Positions 10,121-22,677 of a stretch of DNA of 64,000 bases are shown here, piece after piece; positions within the stretch are counted from its first letter, which is position 1, and the number at the start of each line of letters is the position of its first letter. The notes under the pieces were generated by a model. It was not told the DNA's origin. It made no database searches and saw only the letters and a list, made by a program, of their open reading frames with translations. The position numbers and the translations under genes were made by a program. The stretch is from Dyella choica (GTDB taxonomy: Bacteria; Pseudomonadota; Gammaproteobacteria; Xanthomonadales; Rhodanobacteraceae). Location of the stretch: positions 62,001-126,000 of the forward strand of contig NZ_RYYV01000001.1 of the NCBI RefSeq assembly GCF_003977665.1, written 5' to 3'.

Positions 10121-10822
10121 ATGATCGAATTCGGACACGGAACCCATGTCGGCTTGCGCCGCGCGCGCAACGAAGACACCTACTACGCCGATGCGGCGCT
10201 CGGCCTGTTTCTGGTCGCCGACGGCATGGGCGGGCATCAGCATGGCGAAGTGGCCTCGGCGATGGCGCGCGATGCGATTGTGGAATCGGTACGCCAGGGC
10301 AAGTCATTGGCCGAAGCCGTGCACGGTGCGGCGGCACGCTTGCTGGAATACGCGCAGCGTTATGACGACGCGCTGCCCATGGGCACCACCGTGGCGGCCA
10401 TTCGTTTTTCCGAGCAGGACTACGAAGTGGCCTGGGTGGGCGACAGCCGCATCTATCAGTGGAAAGACGGCTTGCGGCAGATCAGCCACGATCATTCGCT
10501 GGTGCAGCGCCTGGTCGAAGCCGGGGCGATCGATGAAGCACAGGCCAGGCGTCATCCTCAGCGCAATATCCTCACCCAGGCTCTGGGCATCACCGCACTG
10601 GAGCTACTGCATATCAGTATGGCCAAAGGCCGGCTCGAGCCTGGTGTGGCTTTTCTGGTGTGCAGCGACGGACTCACCGAGGAAGTGAGCAACAGCCGCA
10701 TCGAGGAGATCATCAGTCGGCGTGATCTGGCGGCGCAAGAATGCCTTGATCACCTGCTGCTGGCCGCGCTCGAAGGCGGCGGCAGCGATAACGTCACGGC
10801 GATATTGGTGCGGATTCATTAG
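10121..10822 (+). CDS. PP2C-family protein serine/threonine phosphatase
   Basis: Metal-dependent protein phosphatase of about 233 residues with the full PPM motif set: RARNEDTYY, LVADGMGGH (metal-binding Asp), MGTTVAA, WVGDSRIY, CSDGLTEE and [12 protein letters not shown]. Bacterial relatives (PrpC, PppA, Stp) counteract Hanks-type kinases; no kinase is seen nearby, so the partner is unknown. Start is uncertain: ATG 10121 opens the conserved domain (IEFGHGTHVGLRR), but in-frame ATGs at 10091 and 10031 exist and none has a clear ribosome site. Its 3' end overlaps the convergent dnaQ by 29 bp. Confidence 0.88.
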   Translation: MIEFGHGTHVGLRRARNEDTYYADAALGLFLVADGMGGHQHGEVASAMARDAIVESVRQGKSLAEAVHGAAARLLEYAQRYDDALPMGTTVAAIRFSEQDYEVAWVGDSRIYQWKDGLRQISHDHSLVQRLVEAGAIDEAQARRHPQRNILTQALGITALELLHISMAKGRLEPGVAFLVCSDGLTEEVSNSRIEEIISRRDLAAQECLDHLLLAALEGGGSDNVTAILVRIH

Positions 10823-11537
10823 CTTCCGCTTCTTGTTTGCGCCATACGGACTGACCGCCCGCACTCTTGTCCAGCGCATCCAGGCGCTTCAAATGCGCAC
10901 CCACTTCTTCTTCGCTGGCGCGCAATACACGGGGCCTGCACGCGAGTACCACGGGAGCCGTTATGGCGTGTGCGCCATGGGCCTCCGTGCCTCCCTCAAA
11001 GCCCAGATCCAACACAACCTGGCCTGACGTCATCGCAAGATAGACGTCTGCCAGCAGTTGCGCGTCGATCAGGCCACCGTGCAGATCGCGCGCCGAATTG
11101 TCGACGCCCAGACGTTTGCATAACGCATCCAGGCTGTTGCGCTGCCCCGGATAGCGTTCCCGCGCCATCAGCAGCGTGTCCAGTACATTGCAGCGATCCG
11201 CAATGCGGCCGTAGTGCGCGCCCACGCGCGCAAGTTCGGCATCGATGAATCCCACGTCGAACGCCGCGTTGTGGATGATCAACTCGGCGCCGTCGATAAA
11301 GGACAGAAACTCCTCCACGATTTCGTGGAAGCGCGGCTTGTCGAGCAAAAATTCATCGGCGATGCCGGTGACTTCGCGCGCACCTTCGTCGATAGCACGC
11401 TCGGGATTGAGATAGGTCTGGTAGCGACTGCCAGTGATTCGGCGCTCCACCATCTCCACACAGGCGATTTCGATCAGGCGATGGCCCTGGCGCACTTCCA
11501 GGCCGGTGGTTTCCGTATCGAGAACGATCTGCCTCAT
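10794..11537 (-). CDS. dnaQ: DNA polymerase III epsilon subunit (3'-5' proofreading exonuclease)
   Basis: Proofreading subunit of the replicative polymerase core. The 247-residue product has the DEDDh exonuclease motifs: Exo I VLDTETTG (Asp7, Glu9), Exo [13 protein letters not shown] and Exo [18 protein letters not shown], plus a C-terminal tail of the kind that binds the alpha subunit. It shares a 4-bp ATGA overlap with rnhA upstream, indicating translational coupling; in E. coli the two genes are instead divergent. The 3' end overlaps the phosphatase gene on the other strand. Confidence 0.96.
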   Translation of the reverse strand: MRQIVLDTETTGLEVRQGHRLIEIACVEMVERRITGSRYQTYLNPERAIDEGAREVTGIADEFLLDKPRFHEIVEEFLSFIDGAELIIHNAAFDVGFIDAELARVGAHYGRIADRCNVLDTLLMARERYPGQRNSLDALCKRLGVDNSARDLHGGLIDAQLLADVYLAMTSGQVVLDLGFEGGTEAHGAHAITAPVVLACRPRVLRASEEEVGAHLKRLDALDKSAGGQSVWRKQEAEANESAPISP

Positions 11538-11998
11538 GCCATTTTCCTGAACTGCTCAGCCTGCTGTCGCGCAGCCTCGTCCACGCGTTCGTTTTCAACA
11601 TGCCCGCTATGGCCGCGCACCCACTGCCAGCGAATCTTGTGTGGCGCCGCAGCGCTTGCCAACCGCTGCCACAGATCCTGGTTCTTGACCGGCTTCTTGT
11701 CGGCAGTACGCCAGCCGTTGCTGATCCAGCGCGGCACCCATTCTTCGATGCCTTGCATCACGTAGCGGGAATCGGTCGTGAGCACTACCTGGCAAGGGCG
11801 CTTGAGCGCTTCGAGCGCTTCAATGGCGGCCATCAGTTCCATGCGATTGTTGGTGGTTTGCGCTTCGCCACCGCTCAGCAGGCGCTCGCCGCCTTTCGCT
11901 CTCAACAAGGCCGCCCATCCACCAGGGCCAGGATTGCCTAGGCATGCGCCATCGGTAAACGCTTCCACTTCCGCCACTCGTTTGGCTCCGTCGCTCAA
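11534..11998 (-). CDS. rnhA: Ribonuclease HI
   Basis: Cleaves the RNA strand of RNA-DNA hybrids, removing primers and R-loops. It has 154 residues, close to the E. coli length. Active-site residues appear in [43 protein letters not shown] and [15 protein letters not shown]. It lies between yafS (19-bp gap) and dnaQ (4-bp overlap) in one predicted operon. Confidence 0.97.
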   Translation of the reverse strand: MSDGAKRVAEVEAFTDGACLGNPGPGGWAALLRAKGGERLLSGGEAQTTNNRMELMAAIEALEALKRPCQVVLTTDSRYVMQGIEEWVPRWISNGWRTADKKPVKNQDLWQRLASAAAPHKIRWQWVRGHSGHVENERVDEAARQQAEQFRKMA

Positions 11999-12017
11999 TC
12001 GTAATTTATAGGGTTGC

Positions 12018-12695
12018 TCAGCTCACTGAGCTGCGCCTGGCACCTGGCGCCAGGCCGGCTCGTACTGGGGCAGTCACCGGCTTGGGCCGCAGCCGGGTCG
12101 GTGCGCTGGCGGGGCCGCGCTTGCGCGCGACCAGCACGTAGCCACCTCCCAGCCAGCCGGGCACCCGGCCGGACGCCGCCGAAGAAAGCGGCAACGCTTG
12201 CCCCACCCGCTGCACCCGCTCCACCTGCACTTCCGCACGGCGCAAGCGCGCGGCGAGCTGAAAGGGTGACCTGGCCTGCGTGGTGCTACCACGGGTTCGC
12301 CACAGCCACCAGGGCGTCCATCCGCTCAATGGGCTGATCCCTGTAAGCACCAGCATTCCACCTGGCGCCAGCACCCGCACGACCTCGTCCAGCGACAGCG
12401 GCGACAGCTCCAGCGCATGGCGCAGCAGGATCAGGTCGAAGCTCTCACCCATGAACGGCAGTGGCTCGTCGGCGCTGGCGCATACGTCGCCCCGGAAACG
12501 GCCCTCGGCGAGGCGCAGCGTTACCCACTGACCCAGGTAAGGGGGATTCGGGGGCTTGTCGTCCGATGCGGCAGACAGCAGCAGCGCCCGGCTGCCGGCG
12601 CAACGACGCACATCGGGCATGTAGGCCATCGTCTCATCAGCCAGCAGACTACGCATGGGCGCACTTGCGTAAATATCGTGGGCGCGCTGGGGCAT
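12018..12695 (-). CDS. yafS: SAM-dependent methyltransferase-like protein (YafS-like)
   Basis: A 225-residue class I methyltransferase-fold protein: [34 protein letters not shown] is the typical motif II/III region (given here in pieces: [11 protein letters not shown] and [10 protein letters not shown]). The N-terminal SAM motif is weak (ALLLSAASD), so cofactor use is inferred. The C-terminus is Pro/Arg-rich and variable. The position next to rnhA, and divergent from gloB, is that of yafS in E. coli, which supports orthology. Substrate unknown. Confidence 0.72.
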   Translation of the reverse strand: MPQRAHDIYASAPMRSLLADETMAYMPDVRRCAGSRALLLSAASDDKPPNPPYLGQWVTLRLAEGRFRGDVCASADEPLPFMGESFDLILLRHALELSPLSLDEVVRVLAPGGMLVLTGISPLSGWTPWWLWRTRGSTTQARSPFQLAARLRRAEVQVERVQRVGQALPLSSAASGRVPGWLGGGYVLVARKRGPASAPTRLRPKPVTAPVRAGLAPGARRSSVS

Positions 12696-12952
12696 CTACC
12701 GGGGGCCTGTCGAAAGCATGTAGGACAGTTTAACGGCTGGCTTTACAAAGACGAACCAGTCGCACACTGCAGCACCGAACCTGCTCGATTAACACATATC
12801 TAACGATCCAGGAAGCCTCGGGCTATATAGTCGGCGATCTCGCGCAAGATCAGGACGCCTGCGCCAGTCGATACGAAGGATGCGCTGATCGTTTTGCATG
12901 GGCGATGTCCTGCCGATGCGGTCCGGGCAGCGCAACAGAGCGGAGAACGCCC

Positions 12953-13717
12953 TTGCACGTCGTACCGTTACCGGCTCTTGCCGACAACTACATCTGGCTG
13001 CTGCACGACGACAGCGGCCACGCCATTGTAGTCGACCCCGGCGAAGCCGGTCCGGTGGAAGATGCCTTGCACGCACGCAAGCTGAAGCTGCGCGCGATCC
13101 TGCTGACGCATCACCACAACGATCACATCGGTGGTGCCGGCGCTTTACGCAAAGCGCATGAGGTCCCCGTTTACGCGCCTGAAGATGATCGCATCAGCAT
13201 AGCAACGCACCGCGTACGGGACGGCGATGCGCTTGCACTTACGCAACCGTTTGCGCGCTTTCAGGTCATGGCCGTGCCGGGACACACGATCAGCCACATC
13301 GTGTACGCGGGCACAGGCGTACTGCTGTGCGGCGATACGCTGTTCAGCCTGGGCTGCGGCCGCCTGTTCGAAGGCACGCCTGCGCAAATGTTTTCCTCCC
13401 TGCAGCGTATCGCCGCGTTGCCTGACAACTTGCTGGTTTGTTGCGGCCACGAATACACCGCAGCGAACGGACGCTTCGCGCAAACGGTGGAGCCCGACAA
13501 TGCGGCACTCAAGCAGCGGCTCGACGAGGTGGCAAAGCTGCGCGCCCAGCAACAGCCCAGCGTGCCGGCGACTCTCTCCAGTGAACTTGCCTGCAATCCC
13601 TTCCTGCGCGTGAACAGCGAAAGCGTGATCGATTGGTGCCGCCGGCACGGCGCAGCCAATGAACCCGTCGCACGCTTCGCAGCCTTGCGCTCCGCCAAGG
13701 ACGTGTTCCAGGCATGA
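12953..13717 (+). CDS. gloB: Hydroxyacylglutathione hydrolase (glyoxalase II)
   Basis: Hydrolyses S-lactoylglutathione to lactate and glutathione, the second step of methylglyoxal detoxification. The metallo-beta-lactamase fold is shown by THHHNDHIGG (binuclear metal site), PGHTISHI, CGDTLF and CCGHEYT; length 254. I chose TTG 12953 because GGAG sits 7 bp upstream and the product then starts HVVPLPALADNY, the family opening; no ATG is well placed. Its stop overlaps mltD by 4 bp. Confidence 0.93.
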   Translation: MHVVPLPALADNYIWLLHDDSGHAIVVDPGEAGPVEDALHARKLKLRAILLTHHHNDHIGGAGALRKAHEVPVYAPEDDRISIATHRVRDGDALALTQPFARFQVMAVPGHTISHIVYAGTGVLLCGDTLFSLGCGRLFEGTPAQMFSSLQRIAALPDNLLVCCGHEYTAANGRFAQTVEPDNAALKQRLDEVAKLRAQQQPSVPATLSSELACNPFLRVNSESVIDWCRRHGAANEPVARFAALRSAKDVFQA

Positions 13718-14946
13718 GACACACACGACGACTTCTACCGGTTGCCTTGGCCTCCTTGCTGGCGGCGTGCGCCACGCCTCCGGCGAACAGGCCATCCTCA
13801 CCAGTACCGACTACGCCCCCCCCTTCCTCCGGCCTGCCGCCGACCGCATCCTCGCCTGCGCCGCAAACATCGCGATCGGCTGCCACTCCCCAGGAATCCA
13901 GAGCAAACGTGTGGGACAAATTGCGCAGCAGCTTTGCGATGGCCGATTGCGATGCGGACCCGCAGATCATGGTATGGGCGCATCGTTACACGCAAAATCC
14001 GCAGCGCTTCGAGCAACAGATGAGCGATGCACTGCCACAGCTGATCTACGTGCAGCAGGCGGCCGAGAAACACGACGTGGCTGGTGAGTTCGTGCTGTTG
14101 CCATGGGTGGAAAGCCAATATCACCCCATCCCCGGCCATCGCAACTTGCCGGCGGGCATGTGGCAGCTGGTGCAAAGCACGGCGCACCACATGGGACTGC
14201 ATATGGACCGCGGTTACGACGGTCGCCTGGACACCTCCGCCGCGACGGATGGCGTGATGGACTTGCTGCACGGCTATCACGACCAGTTGCATGACTGGCG
14301 CCTGGTCGACTACGCGTTCAATCGCGGCGAATTTGGTGTCCAGCGGCTCGTGCAGCAGCACGGACTGCCACCGGACGAACCGGCCATTCCCAAGTGGCCG
14401 GTACCGAAGGTGACACGCGAACATCTGACCAAGCTGCTGGCGATCTCCTGCGTGGTGCGGGACCCCTCGCGTTTCAACGTGGAGCTACCAACCCTTCCGG
14501 CTGATCAGCATCTTGAAACCGTGCGCATCGACCACGGCATGGCGTTGTCGCTCGCAGCCAATCAAGCCGGCATGGAAACCGGCGCGCTCAAGCGCTTGAA
14601 TCCCGCGCTGCAAACCAATTTCCTGAACACGGACGCGCAGCCTCACCTGTTGATGCCGCATCGCAATGCCGAGCTGCTGCGCAACGCGATGCAAATCGCC
14701 AACGACCAGGGCATGGTGGCCAGCACCTCCGACAATACGCCCTTGCCGGCGGCCTATACCGATCAGGCCTACAGCACGCCAACCGACGCCCCTCGCATCA
14801 GAACGCATGTGGTGAAGTCCGGCGAAAGCCTGTGGCAGATCGCTCACCACTATTCGGTCAGCATGAGCACGCTCGAACGCCTGAATCACTTGCACGGCAA
14901 GGCGCTGAAGCCCGGCCAGGTGCTCAAGCTTGACCCGCCCGGGTAG
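13714..14946 (+). CDS. mltD: Membrane-bound lytic murein transglycosylase D-like lipoprotein
   Basis: Outer-membrane lipoprotein that cleaves peptidoglycan. It has a lipobox LLAAC (Cys at about 19), a Pro/Ser-rich linker, an SLT domain around residues 120-215 with catalytic Glu133 in PWVESQYHP and a MWQLVQSTAHHMGL strand, and one LysM repeat at the C-terminus (HVVKSGESLWQIAHHY). E. coli MltD has two LysM repeats; here I see one. The SLT segment GHRNLPAGMWQL departs from the usual A-S-GA-GLWQ wording. It is coupled to gloB by a 4-bp overlap, the same gene pair as in E. coli. Confidence 0.88.
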   Translation: MRHTRRLLPVALASLLAACATPPANRPSSPVPTTPPPSSGLPPTASSPAPQTSRSAATPQESRANVWDKLRSSFAMADCDADPQIMVWAHRYTQNPQRFEQQMSDALPQLIYVQQAAEKHDVAGEFVLLPWVESQYHPIPGHRNLPAGMWQLVQSTAHHMGLHMDRGYDGRLDTSAATDGVMDLLHGYHDQLHDWRLVDYAFNRGEFGVQRLVQQHGLPPDEPAIPKWPVPKVTREHLTKLLAISCVVRDPSRFNVELPTLPADQHLETVRIDHGMALSLAANQAGMETGALKRLNPALQTNFLNTDAQPHLLMPHRNAELLRNAMQIANDQGMVASTSDNTPLPAAYTDQAYSTPTDAPRIRTHVVKSGESLWQIAHHYSVSMSTLERLNHLHGKALKPGQVLKLDPPG

Positions 14947-14960
14947 GCCAGGGCTGCAAA

Positions 14961-14998
14961 CCCAGCATTGCCATGCGTGCAACCCATGCAATGCTGGG
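14961..14998. repeat. REP-like inverted repeat after mltD
   Basis: CCCAGCATTG...CAATGCTGGG arms around a short centre, related to the inner part of the REP/BIME family seen elsewhere in the window. It may also end mltD transcription, though no T run follows. Confidence 0.6.
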
Positions 14999-15054
14999 AT
15001 TGGCAGCTCAGCCTGCGCGGCTGATGCCAGCCGGCTCCAACCTATCAACCCATG

Positions 15055-15083
15055 AAAAAGGCGGCTGAAAGAGCCGCCTTTTT
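15055..15083. terminator. Bidirectional terminator between mltD and ppiD
   Basis: AAAAAGGCGGCT/AGCCGCCTTTTT, a 12-bp stem with a 5-nt loop, 22 bp after the ppiD stop on the minus strand. T-rich on either reading. Confidence 0.85.
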
Positions 15084-15105
15084 ACCTCAGCCACAGGCGA
15101 GGCAA

Positions 15106-17013
15106 TTACATGCGGTCTTTGGCGATTTCGACCTTGGCCTTCGTCTTGAGCATATCGACGAAACCCTGGGTTTCCGCGCCACCGTAAGCCTGCACCATCT
15201 GGCGATACAGCTGCTGGTGCTCCTCGGCAGGGAACTTGGAAAGATCGCCCGGCTCGACCTTGTCGACGGCCAGCACTGCGTATGAGCCATGATCCAGCTC
15301 AACACTCGCGTACTGCGACTTGCCGTCGGAACCAGGATGCGGCGTCTTGAAGGCCTGTGCCAGCACAGGCTGTGGCACGCCCTGCTGTACACGCTGCACT
15401 TGGTTGGAAGTTTGCAAATCGGCGTGCTCGGCCTTGGCGAGCGCAACGACGTCCTCACCCTTGCTCAGGCGCTGTACCAGCACGTCCGCCTTCTGGTGTG
15501 CAGCCTCGGCAATGCGCTGGTCGAGAATCTTCTGCACGATCGTGTCGCGAACTTCCGTAACCGGCTTGACCGATGCCGGAACGTGCTTGTCCACGCGCAC
15601 CACCACCGAGTCAGTTTTGCCGAGGTTGACCAAGGTGGAATTGTTGCCGGACGCGAGCACGTCGTTAGAGAACGCGGCAGCGATCAGCTTGGGATTGGCC
15701 GCGATGCCCTGCGCGCCGGCGCGGCTGAACAGCTGCGTCTGCTTGACCTCCAAATGCAAAGCCTGGGCAGCCGGCTCCAGCGAACCGGGGTTTTGCGAAG
15801 TCAGGTCGGTCATCTTGCCCGCGGTCTCGTTGTACACGCGGTCGCGCTCACCCGACGTAGCCTCTTTCAAAAGCTCGTCACGCACCTGCTCGAACGGCTT
15901 GGTCTGGCCGCTGCGAACGTCGCGCAGATAGATGATGTGGTAGCCCTCGTCGGAAAGAACCGGCTTGGAGATCTGGTCCTTCTGTAGCGCAAACATGGCC
16001 GCGTCGAACGCCGCGTTGGTCACGCCCTTTTGCAGCCAGCCCAGGTCGCCGCCCTGCAACTTCGAACCCAGGTCGTCCGAATCCTGCTGCGCCAGCTTGG
16101 TGAAGTTGGCCGGCGTGGCTTCGGAAGCGATCTTTTCAGCCTTCTCCAGCGCTGCCTTCTGCTGGGCAGGCGTCGCGTTCTTCGGCACGTTGATCAGGAT
16201 GTGCGAGACCTCGCGCTCTTCCGGCATGCCGAAGCGCGAAATCTCCGCCTGGTAACGCTTCTTCAGATCTTCATCGGTAGGCTGCGTGTCGGCTTTCAAA
16301 GCCGCGCCGTTCACTTCGATGTATTTCAGCGACACCTGCTCCGGATTCATGAAATCCGCCTGGTGCGCCTGGTAGTACGCCTGCACTTGTGCATCCGTAA
16401 CCTGGCTGTCCTGAGGCGTCGGACGTGGTAGCACGAAATAACGGATGTCGCGACGCTGCTGGGCGACGTCCAGGTAGCGATCAACATCGGCGGGCGTGAT
16501 GATGGTGCTGCTGCCGACGGCATCCCTCAGCAGGCTGCCCTCCAGCGAAGAGCGTATGTTGTCCTGGTACATCTCTGGCGTCATACCAGCGCCGGCCAAT
16601 TGCGCGCGATACATATCGGCGTTGAACTTGCCATCGACCTGGAATGCCGGCGACGAGGCGATAGTGTCACGCAACGCCTGATCCGACACGCGCATACCGA
16701 GGTCGTCATTAGCCTGCATGATCAATTGCTGGCCGATCAGCTCGTCCAGAATCTGCTGCTTGAATTCGGGTTTATCGAACACCGTCGGATCGAACAGGTC
16801 GCCCAGTTGCGCGCGCTGTTGCTGACGAAGGCGGTTGATCGCGTCCTGAAATTGCTGCTGACTGACTTCGCGCTTGCCGACCTTGGCCACGAAGGTATCA
16901 ACGTGCGAGTTGAAATACCCTTCGATACCGAAGAACGACATGGCGAAGACGGCCACACCCAGCACAATGATGGCCGGCCATCCTTGCATCTTGTCGCGTA
17001 GTGACTGCAGCAT
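15106..17013 (-). CDS. ppiD: Periplasmic folding chaperone PpiD (parvulin-type)
   Basis: A membrane-anchored periplasmic chaperone that contacts proteins leaving the Sec translocon. It has 635 residues, one N-terminal transmembrane helix (about 12-30), a SurA-like chaperone region (about 35-225) and a PpiC-type rotamase domain (about 265-365: EREVSHILINVPKNA, GGDLGWLQKG, LSDEGYHIIYL), then a long C-terminal chaperone region. The place downstream of hupB (with two tRNAs between) is the standard gammaproteobacterial order. Confidence 0.94.
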   Translation of the reverse strand: MLQSLRDKMQGWPAIIVLGVAVFAMSFFGIEGYFNSHVDTFVAKVGKREVSQQQFQDAINRLRQQQRAQLGDLFDPTVFDKPEFKQQILDELIGQQLIMQANDDLGMRVSDQALRDTIASSPAFQVDGKFNADMYRAQLAGAGMTPEMYQDNIRSSLEGSLLRDAVGSSTIITPADVDRYLDVAQQRRDIRYFVLPRPTPQDSQVTDAQVQAYYQAHQADFMNPEQVSLKYIEVNGAALKADTQPTDEDLKKRYQAEISRFGMPEEREVSHILINVPKNATPAQQKAALEKAEKIASEATPANFTKLAQQDSDDLGSKLQGGDLGWLQKGVTNAAFDAAMFALQKDQISKPVLSDEGYHIIYLRDVRSGQTKPFEQVRDELLKEATSGERDRVYNETAGKMTDLTSQNPGSLEPAAQALHLEVKQTQLFSRAGAQGIAANPKLIAAAFSNDVLASGNNSTLVNLGKTDSVVVRVDKHVPASVKPVTEVRDTIVQKILDQRIAEAAHQKADVLVQRLSKGEDVVALAKAEHADLQTSNQVQRVQQGVPQPVLAQAFKTPHPGSDGKSQYASVELDHGSYAVLAVDKVEPGDLSKFPAEEHQQLYRQMVQAYGGAETQGFVDMLKTKAKVEIAKDRM

Positions 17014-17094
17014 GGGTTCTTCCCGCGATGATGGTTGCGCGTCGCCGCGCGTGATTAAACGACAAGGGCGCCACCGGGGCGCCCTTGCAAACCG

Positions 17095-17171
17095 TGGCGG
17101 AGCGGACGGGACTCGAACCCGCGACCTCCGGCGTGACAGGCCAGCATTCTAACCGACTGAACTACCGCTCC
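17095..17171 (-). tRNA. tRNA-Asp (GTC), copy 2
   Basis: 77 nt with CCA, identical to the copy at 3888-3964. It lies between tRNA-Val and ppiD. Confidence 0.97.
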
Positions 17172-17178
17172 ACGTTAC

Positions 17179-17253
17179 TGGTGGGTGCTGTAGGGATCGA
17201 ACCTACGACCCTCGCCTTGTAAGGGCGACGCTCTACCGCTGAGCTAAGCACCC
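17179..17253 (-). tRNA. tRNA-Val (TAC)
   Basis: 75 nt with CCA. Anticodon stem TCGCC/GGCGA with loop CTTACAA, anticodon TAC. 17 bp downstream of hupB on the same strand, so possibly cotranscribed with it. Confidence 0.96.
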
Positions 17254-17270
17254 GCACCCTAGCGGGCCGC

Positions 17271-17543
17271 TTAGTTTAGGGCGTCCTTGAGGGTCTTGCC
17301 AACCTTGAAGGCCGCAACCTTGGAAGCGGCGATCTTGATCTCCTCGTTCGTACGCGGATTGCGGCCGGTACGGGCAGCGCGGCTGCGTACGGTGAAGGTA
17401 CCAAAGCCGACGACCGCGACGTCATCGCCGCTCTGCAGTGCCTTTTGCACGGTCTCGAAGAATGCTTCGAGCGCACGCTGCGCATCGGCCTTGGTCAGTT
17501 CGGCCTTTTCGGCGACGGCGTTGATCAGTTCGGTTTTATTCAT
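17271..17543 (-). CDS. hupB: DNA-binding protein HU-beta
   Basis: 90-residue nucleoid protein that bends DNA as a dimer. It opens with the family [24 protein letters not shown], here seen as [12 protein letters not shown], and carries the DNA-binding arm [18 protein letters not shown], with a C-terminus [10 protein letters not shown]. The ribosome site is GGGAG, seven bases before the ATG at 17543. The gene lies downstream of lon, as in most gammaproteobacteria. Confidence 0.97.
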   Translation of the reverse strand: MNKTELINAVAEKAELTKADAQRALEAFFETVQKALQSGDDVAVVGFGTFTVRSRAARTGRNPRTNEEIKIAASKVAAFKVGKTLKDALN

Positions 17544-17685
17544 TGAGTTACTCCCTTAAACAGGTATTCGGCCCACGGAAAGGTTGGGACCGGACTAAAG
17601 CGGGAAAAGAGTCGATTCGTGCCGGGAGCTGCCACGCAGCCCCGCATCGCTGTGCATCGGATGAGACGTCAGGATGAGGTGAGAC

Positions 17686-17714
17686 TTTATACCAGCGCCC
17701 CCAAAGGTCCGCAA
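17686..17714 (-). promoter_or_regulatory. Putative hupB promoter
   Basis: On the minus strand: TTGCGG (17714-17709), 17-bp spacer, TATAAA (17691-17686). Predicts a 5' leader of roughly 140 nt before the hupB ATG. Confidence 0.5.
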
Positions 17715-17816
17715 TACAAGTGCTACCAACGCATTGCGGTGGTTCAGCAGCCGCGATTACGCACGCGCAAACGCTATGCAAACGTCATCCAGCTGTGCTA
17801 AGTCACGATGTGAAAC

Positions 17817-17841
17817 GGGCGGCACGTGGCACGTGCCGCCC
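17817..17841 (-). terminator. Hairpin after lon
   Basis: Perfect 11-bp stem (GGGCGGCACGT and its complement) with a 3-nt loop, 31 bp past the lon stop. Only a weak T tract follows on the minus strand, so this is a possible terminator. Confidence 0.55.
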
Positions 17842-17871
17842 ATCGCAGAACAGCTTTGGAACCCATCGAGC

Positions 17872-20370
<2,499 letters not shown>

Positions 20371-20575
20371 CGCAGGAGATCTCTCGCGAAAAATAGGGTG
20401 AAAACCTTGGAGCGGCCATCCAGGCCATCCTTACGGCATCAGCCAGTCCGGTACTCCCGAACTCCTCCGGCGCATCCAGCGCCGCCAAGGCTGACGACCC
20501 CGACACTGCGCCGAGGCCATTGACTCGTCAAGTGGAGGCGCCTTGATCCGCGCACAAGTGCCGACGCCCTAACAG

Positions 20576-20610
20576 AAAAAACACAGCCCCGGCGGAGGCC
20601 GCCGAGGCTG
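20576..20610 (-). terminator. Terminator of clpX
   Basis: On the minus strand, a CAGCC/GGCTG plus CGGCGG/CCGCCG stem followed by TTTTTT, starting 25 bp after the clpX stop. It separates clpX from lon. Confidence 0.85.
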
Positions 20611-20635
20611 TCGTTCATACACCGTATGGCTGTGA

Positions 20636-21940
20636 TTAGGCGGCCGCGTCGCCGCTCTTTTCACTGCCGATGCGGGCCTGCTGCTGCAGGTTTCCACGAT
20701 AGATCAGATACGGCTCTGCCTGCCCTTCGATGACAGCATCGTCGACCACTACTTTGCTGACGTGCTCAAGCGACGGCAGTTCGTACATGGTGTCCAGCAA
20801 GACCTGCTCGAGAATGGTACGCAGGCCGCGAGCACCCGTCTTGCGCTTGAGCGCTTTGCGCGCAATCGCCTGCAAGGCTTCCGGACGGAACTCCAGCTCC
20901 ACGCCTTCCATCTCGAACAACTTGCGGAACTGCTTGGTGACCGCGTTGCGAGGCTCGGTGAGGATCTTCACCAGCGCGGCTTCGTCAAGCTCATCCAGGG
21001 TCGCCACGACCGGAAGTCGGCCTACGAACTCCGGAATCAGGCCGAAGCGCACCAGATCCGACGGTTCCACTTCAGCCAGCACCTTGCCGAGATTTTCGGT
21101 ACGTTCTTTGGAACGAACTTCGGCGGAGAAGCCGATGCCGGTGGTTTCGGAGCGCTGCTGGATGACCTTTTCCAGCCCCGCAAAAGCACCGCCGCAGATG
21201 AACAGGATGTTCTTCGTATCAACCTGCAGGAATTCCTGCTGCGGGTGTTTGCGCCCGCCTTGCGGTGGCACCGAGGCCAGCGTGCCTTCGATCAGCTTCA
21301 GCAGCGCCTGCTGCACGCCTTCGCCAGAGACGTCGCGCGTGATCGACGGGTTCTCGCTCTTGCGCGAAATCTTGTCGATCTCGTCGATGTAGACGATGCC
21401 CGACTGCGCCTTCTCCACGTCGTAGTCGCACTTCTGCAACAGCTTTTGGATAATGTTTTCCACGTCCTCGCCCACGTAGCCGGCTTCGGTCAGCGTGGTG
21501 GCGTCGGCGATGGTGAACGGCACGTTGAGCAAGCGTGCCAGCGTTTCGGCCAGCAGCGTCTTGCCCGAACCGGTCGGGCCGATAAGCAGGATATTGGACT
21601 TGCCGAGCTCGACATCGTCGCTGCGCTGGCGCGATTCCATCCGCTTGTAGTGGTTGTAGACCGCGACGGCCAATGCCTTCTTGGCACGCGTCTGCCCGAC
21701 CACATACTGGTCGAGGGTCTCCATGATCTCCTTGGGCTTAGGCAGCTGGCTGCGCCCGGAGGCGGCCTTCTCTTCCAGCTCCTCGCGGATGATGTCGTTG
21801 CACAGTTCCACGCATTCGTCGCAGATGAACACGGATGGACCCGCGATCAGCTTGCGCACCTCGTGCTGACTCTTGCCGCAGAAGGAGCAGTAAAGAATCT
21901 TGCCGCTGTCGTTGGAACGGCCCTGCCGCTCGTCAGTCAT
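20636..21940 (-). CDS. clpX: ATP-dependent Clp protease ATP-binding subunit ClpX
   Basis: AAA+ unfoldase that delivers substrates to ClpP. 434 residues: N-terminal zinc-binding domain with two Cys pairs (CSFCGKS and CDECVELC), Walker [16 protein letters not shown], Walker [11 protein letters not shown] and the C-terminal [10 protein letters not shown] sensor region. The IGF-type ClpP-docking loop is visible as [10 protein letters not shown]. It follows clpP on the same strand with a 107-bp gap. Confidence 0.98.
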   Translation of the reverse strand: MTDERQGRSNDSGKILYCSFCGKSQHEVRKLIAGPSVFICDECVELCNDIIREELEEKAASGRSQLPKPKEIMETLDQYVVGQTRAKKALAVAVYNHYKRMESRQRSDDVELGKSNILLIGPTGSGKTLLAETLARLLNVPFTIADATTLTEAGYVGEDVENIIQKLLQKCDYDVEKAQSGIVYIDEIDKISRKSENPSITRDVSGEGVQQALLKLIEGTLASVPPQGGRKHPQQEFLQVDTKNILFICGGAFAGLEKVIQQRSETTGIGFSAEVRSKERTENLGKVLAEVEPSDLVRFGLIPEFVGRLPVVATLDELDEAALVKILTEPRNAVTKQFRKLFEMEGVELEFRPEALQAIARKALKRKTGARGLRTILEQVLLDTMYELPSLEHVSKVVVDDAVIEGQAEPYLIYRGNLQQQARIGSEKSGDAAA

Positions 21941-22047
21941 TCGTTTGATCCTGCTAGAAAATCCCGGTACGGGTCGAGAATAGCACAGGGTTCCGAGTCC
22001 GCACCCGGACCCGAAACCTTGGGTTATGTGATGGAATTGGCTTCAAA

Positions 22048-22677
22048 TCAGGCCGACTTGACCGTTTCGACCGCACGGCGGTCCAGGACGGCGTCGATAA
22101 GACCGTATTCCTTGGCCTGCTCGGCGCTCATGAAACGATCACGCTCCATATCACGTTCGATCCTATCCAGCGCCTGACCGGTGTGCTGGACGTAAATATC
22201 GTTCAGCCGGCGGCGCAAATACAGGATTTCCTGGGCCTGGATCTCGATATCGGTGGCCTGGCCGCGCGCGCCGCCCGAGGGCTGGTGAATCATCACGCGC
22301 GAATTGGGCAGCGAATAGCGCTTGCCTTTGGCGCCGGCCATCAGCAGCAGCGACGCGGCGCTGCAGGCCTGTCCGACGCACATCGTGCTCACGTCGGGCT
22401 TGACGAATTGCATGGTGTCGTAGATCGCCAGGCCGGCGGTGACGGCGCCGCCTGGGCTGTTGATGTACAGATGGATGTCCTTGTCGGGATTTTCCGATTC
22501 AAGGAACAGCATCTGCGCCACCAGCAGATTGGCCACCTGGTCATTGACTTCGCCGACCAGGAAGATCACCCGTTCCTTCAGCAGGCGCGAGTAGATGTCA
22601 TACGAACGTTCGCCACGAGCGGTCTGCTCGACGACGATCGGCACCAGGTTGAGGTTCTGGATCGGGTCCATGGCCAT
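22048..22677 (-). CDS. clpP: ATP-dependent Clp protease proteolytic subunit
   Basis: Serine peptidase that forms the 14-subunit chamber for ClpX. 209 residues from ATG 22677 (GGAG ten bases upstream); an ATG two codons later is possible. Catalytic Ser106 lies in VGQACSAAS, where most ClpPs read GQAASM, His131 in [10 protein letters not shown], and the Asp in the [10 protein letters not shown] segment. The N-terminal propeptide is short. It sits between tig and clpX as in most proteobacteria. Confidence 0.97.
   Translation of the reverse strand: MAMDPIQNLNLVPIVVEQTARGERSYDIYSRLLKERVIFLVGEVNDQVANLLVAQMLFLESENPDKDIHLYINSPGGAVTAGLAIYDTMQFVKPDVSTMCVGQACSAASLLLMAGAKGKRYSLPNSRVMIHQPSGGARGQATDIEIQAQEILYLRRRLNDIYVQHTGQALDRIERDMERDRFMSAEQAKEYGLIDAVLDRRAVETVKSA

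Larger units (their letters stand above)
17544..17871 (-). other. lon-hupB spacer (328 bp)
   Basis: Holds the putative hupB promoter (17686-17714) with a leader of about 140 nt and the 11-bp hairpin after lon (17817-17841). I see no gene. Confidence 0.6.

Noticed and set aside
20371-20635. Heat-shock (sigma32) promoter for lon
   Set aside because: A CTTGAC-like box is present near 20528, but no matching CCCCAT-type -10 lies at the right spacing.
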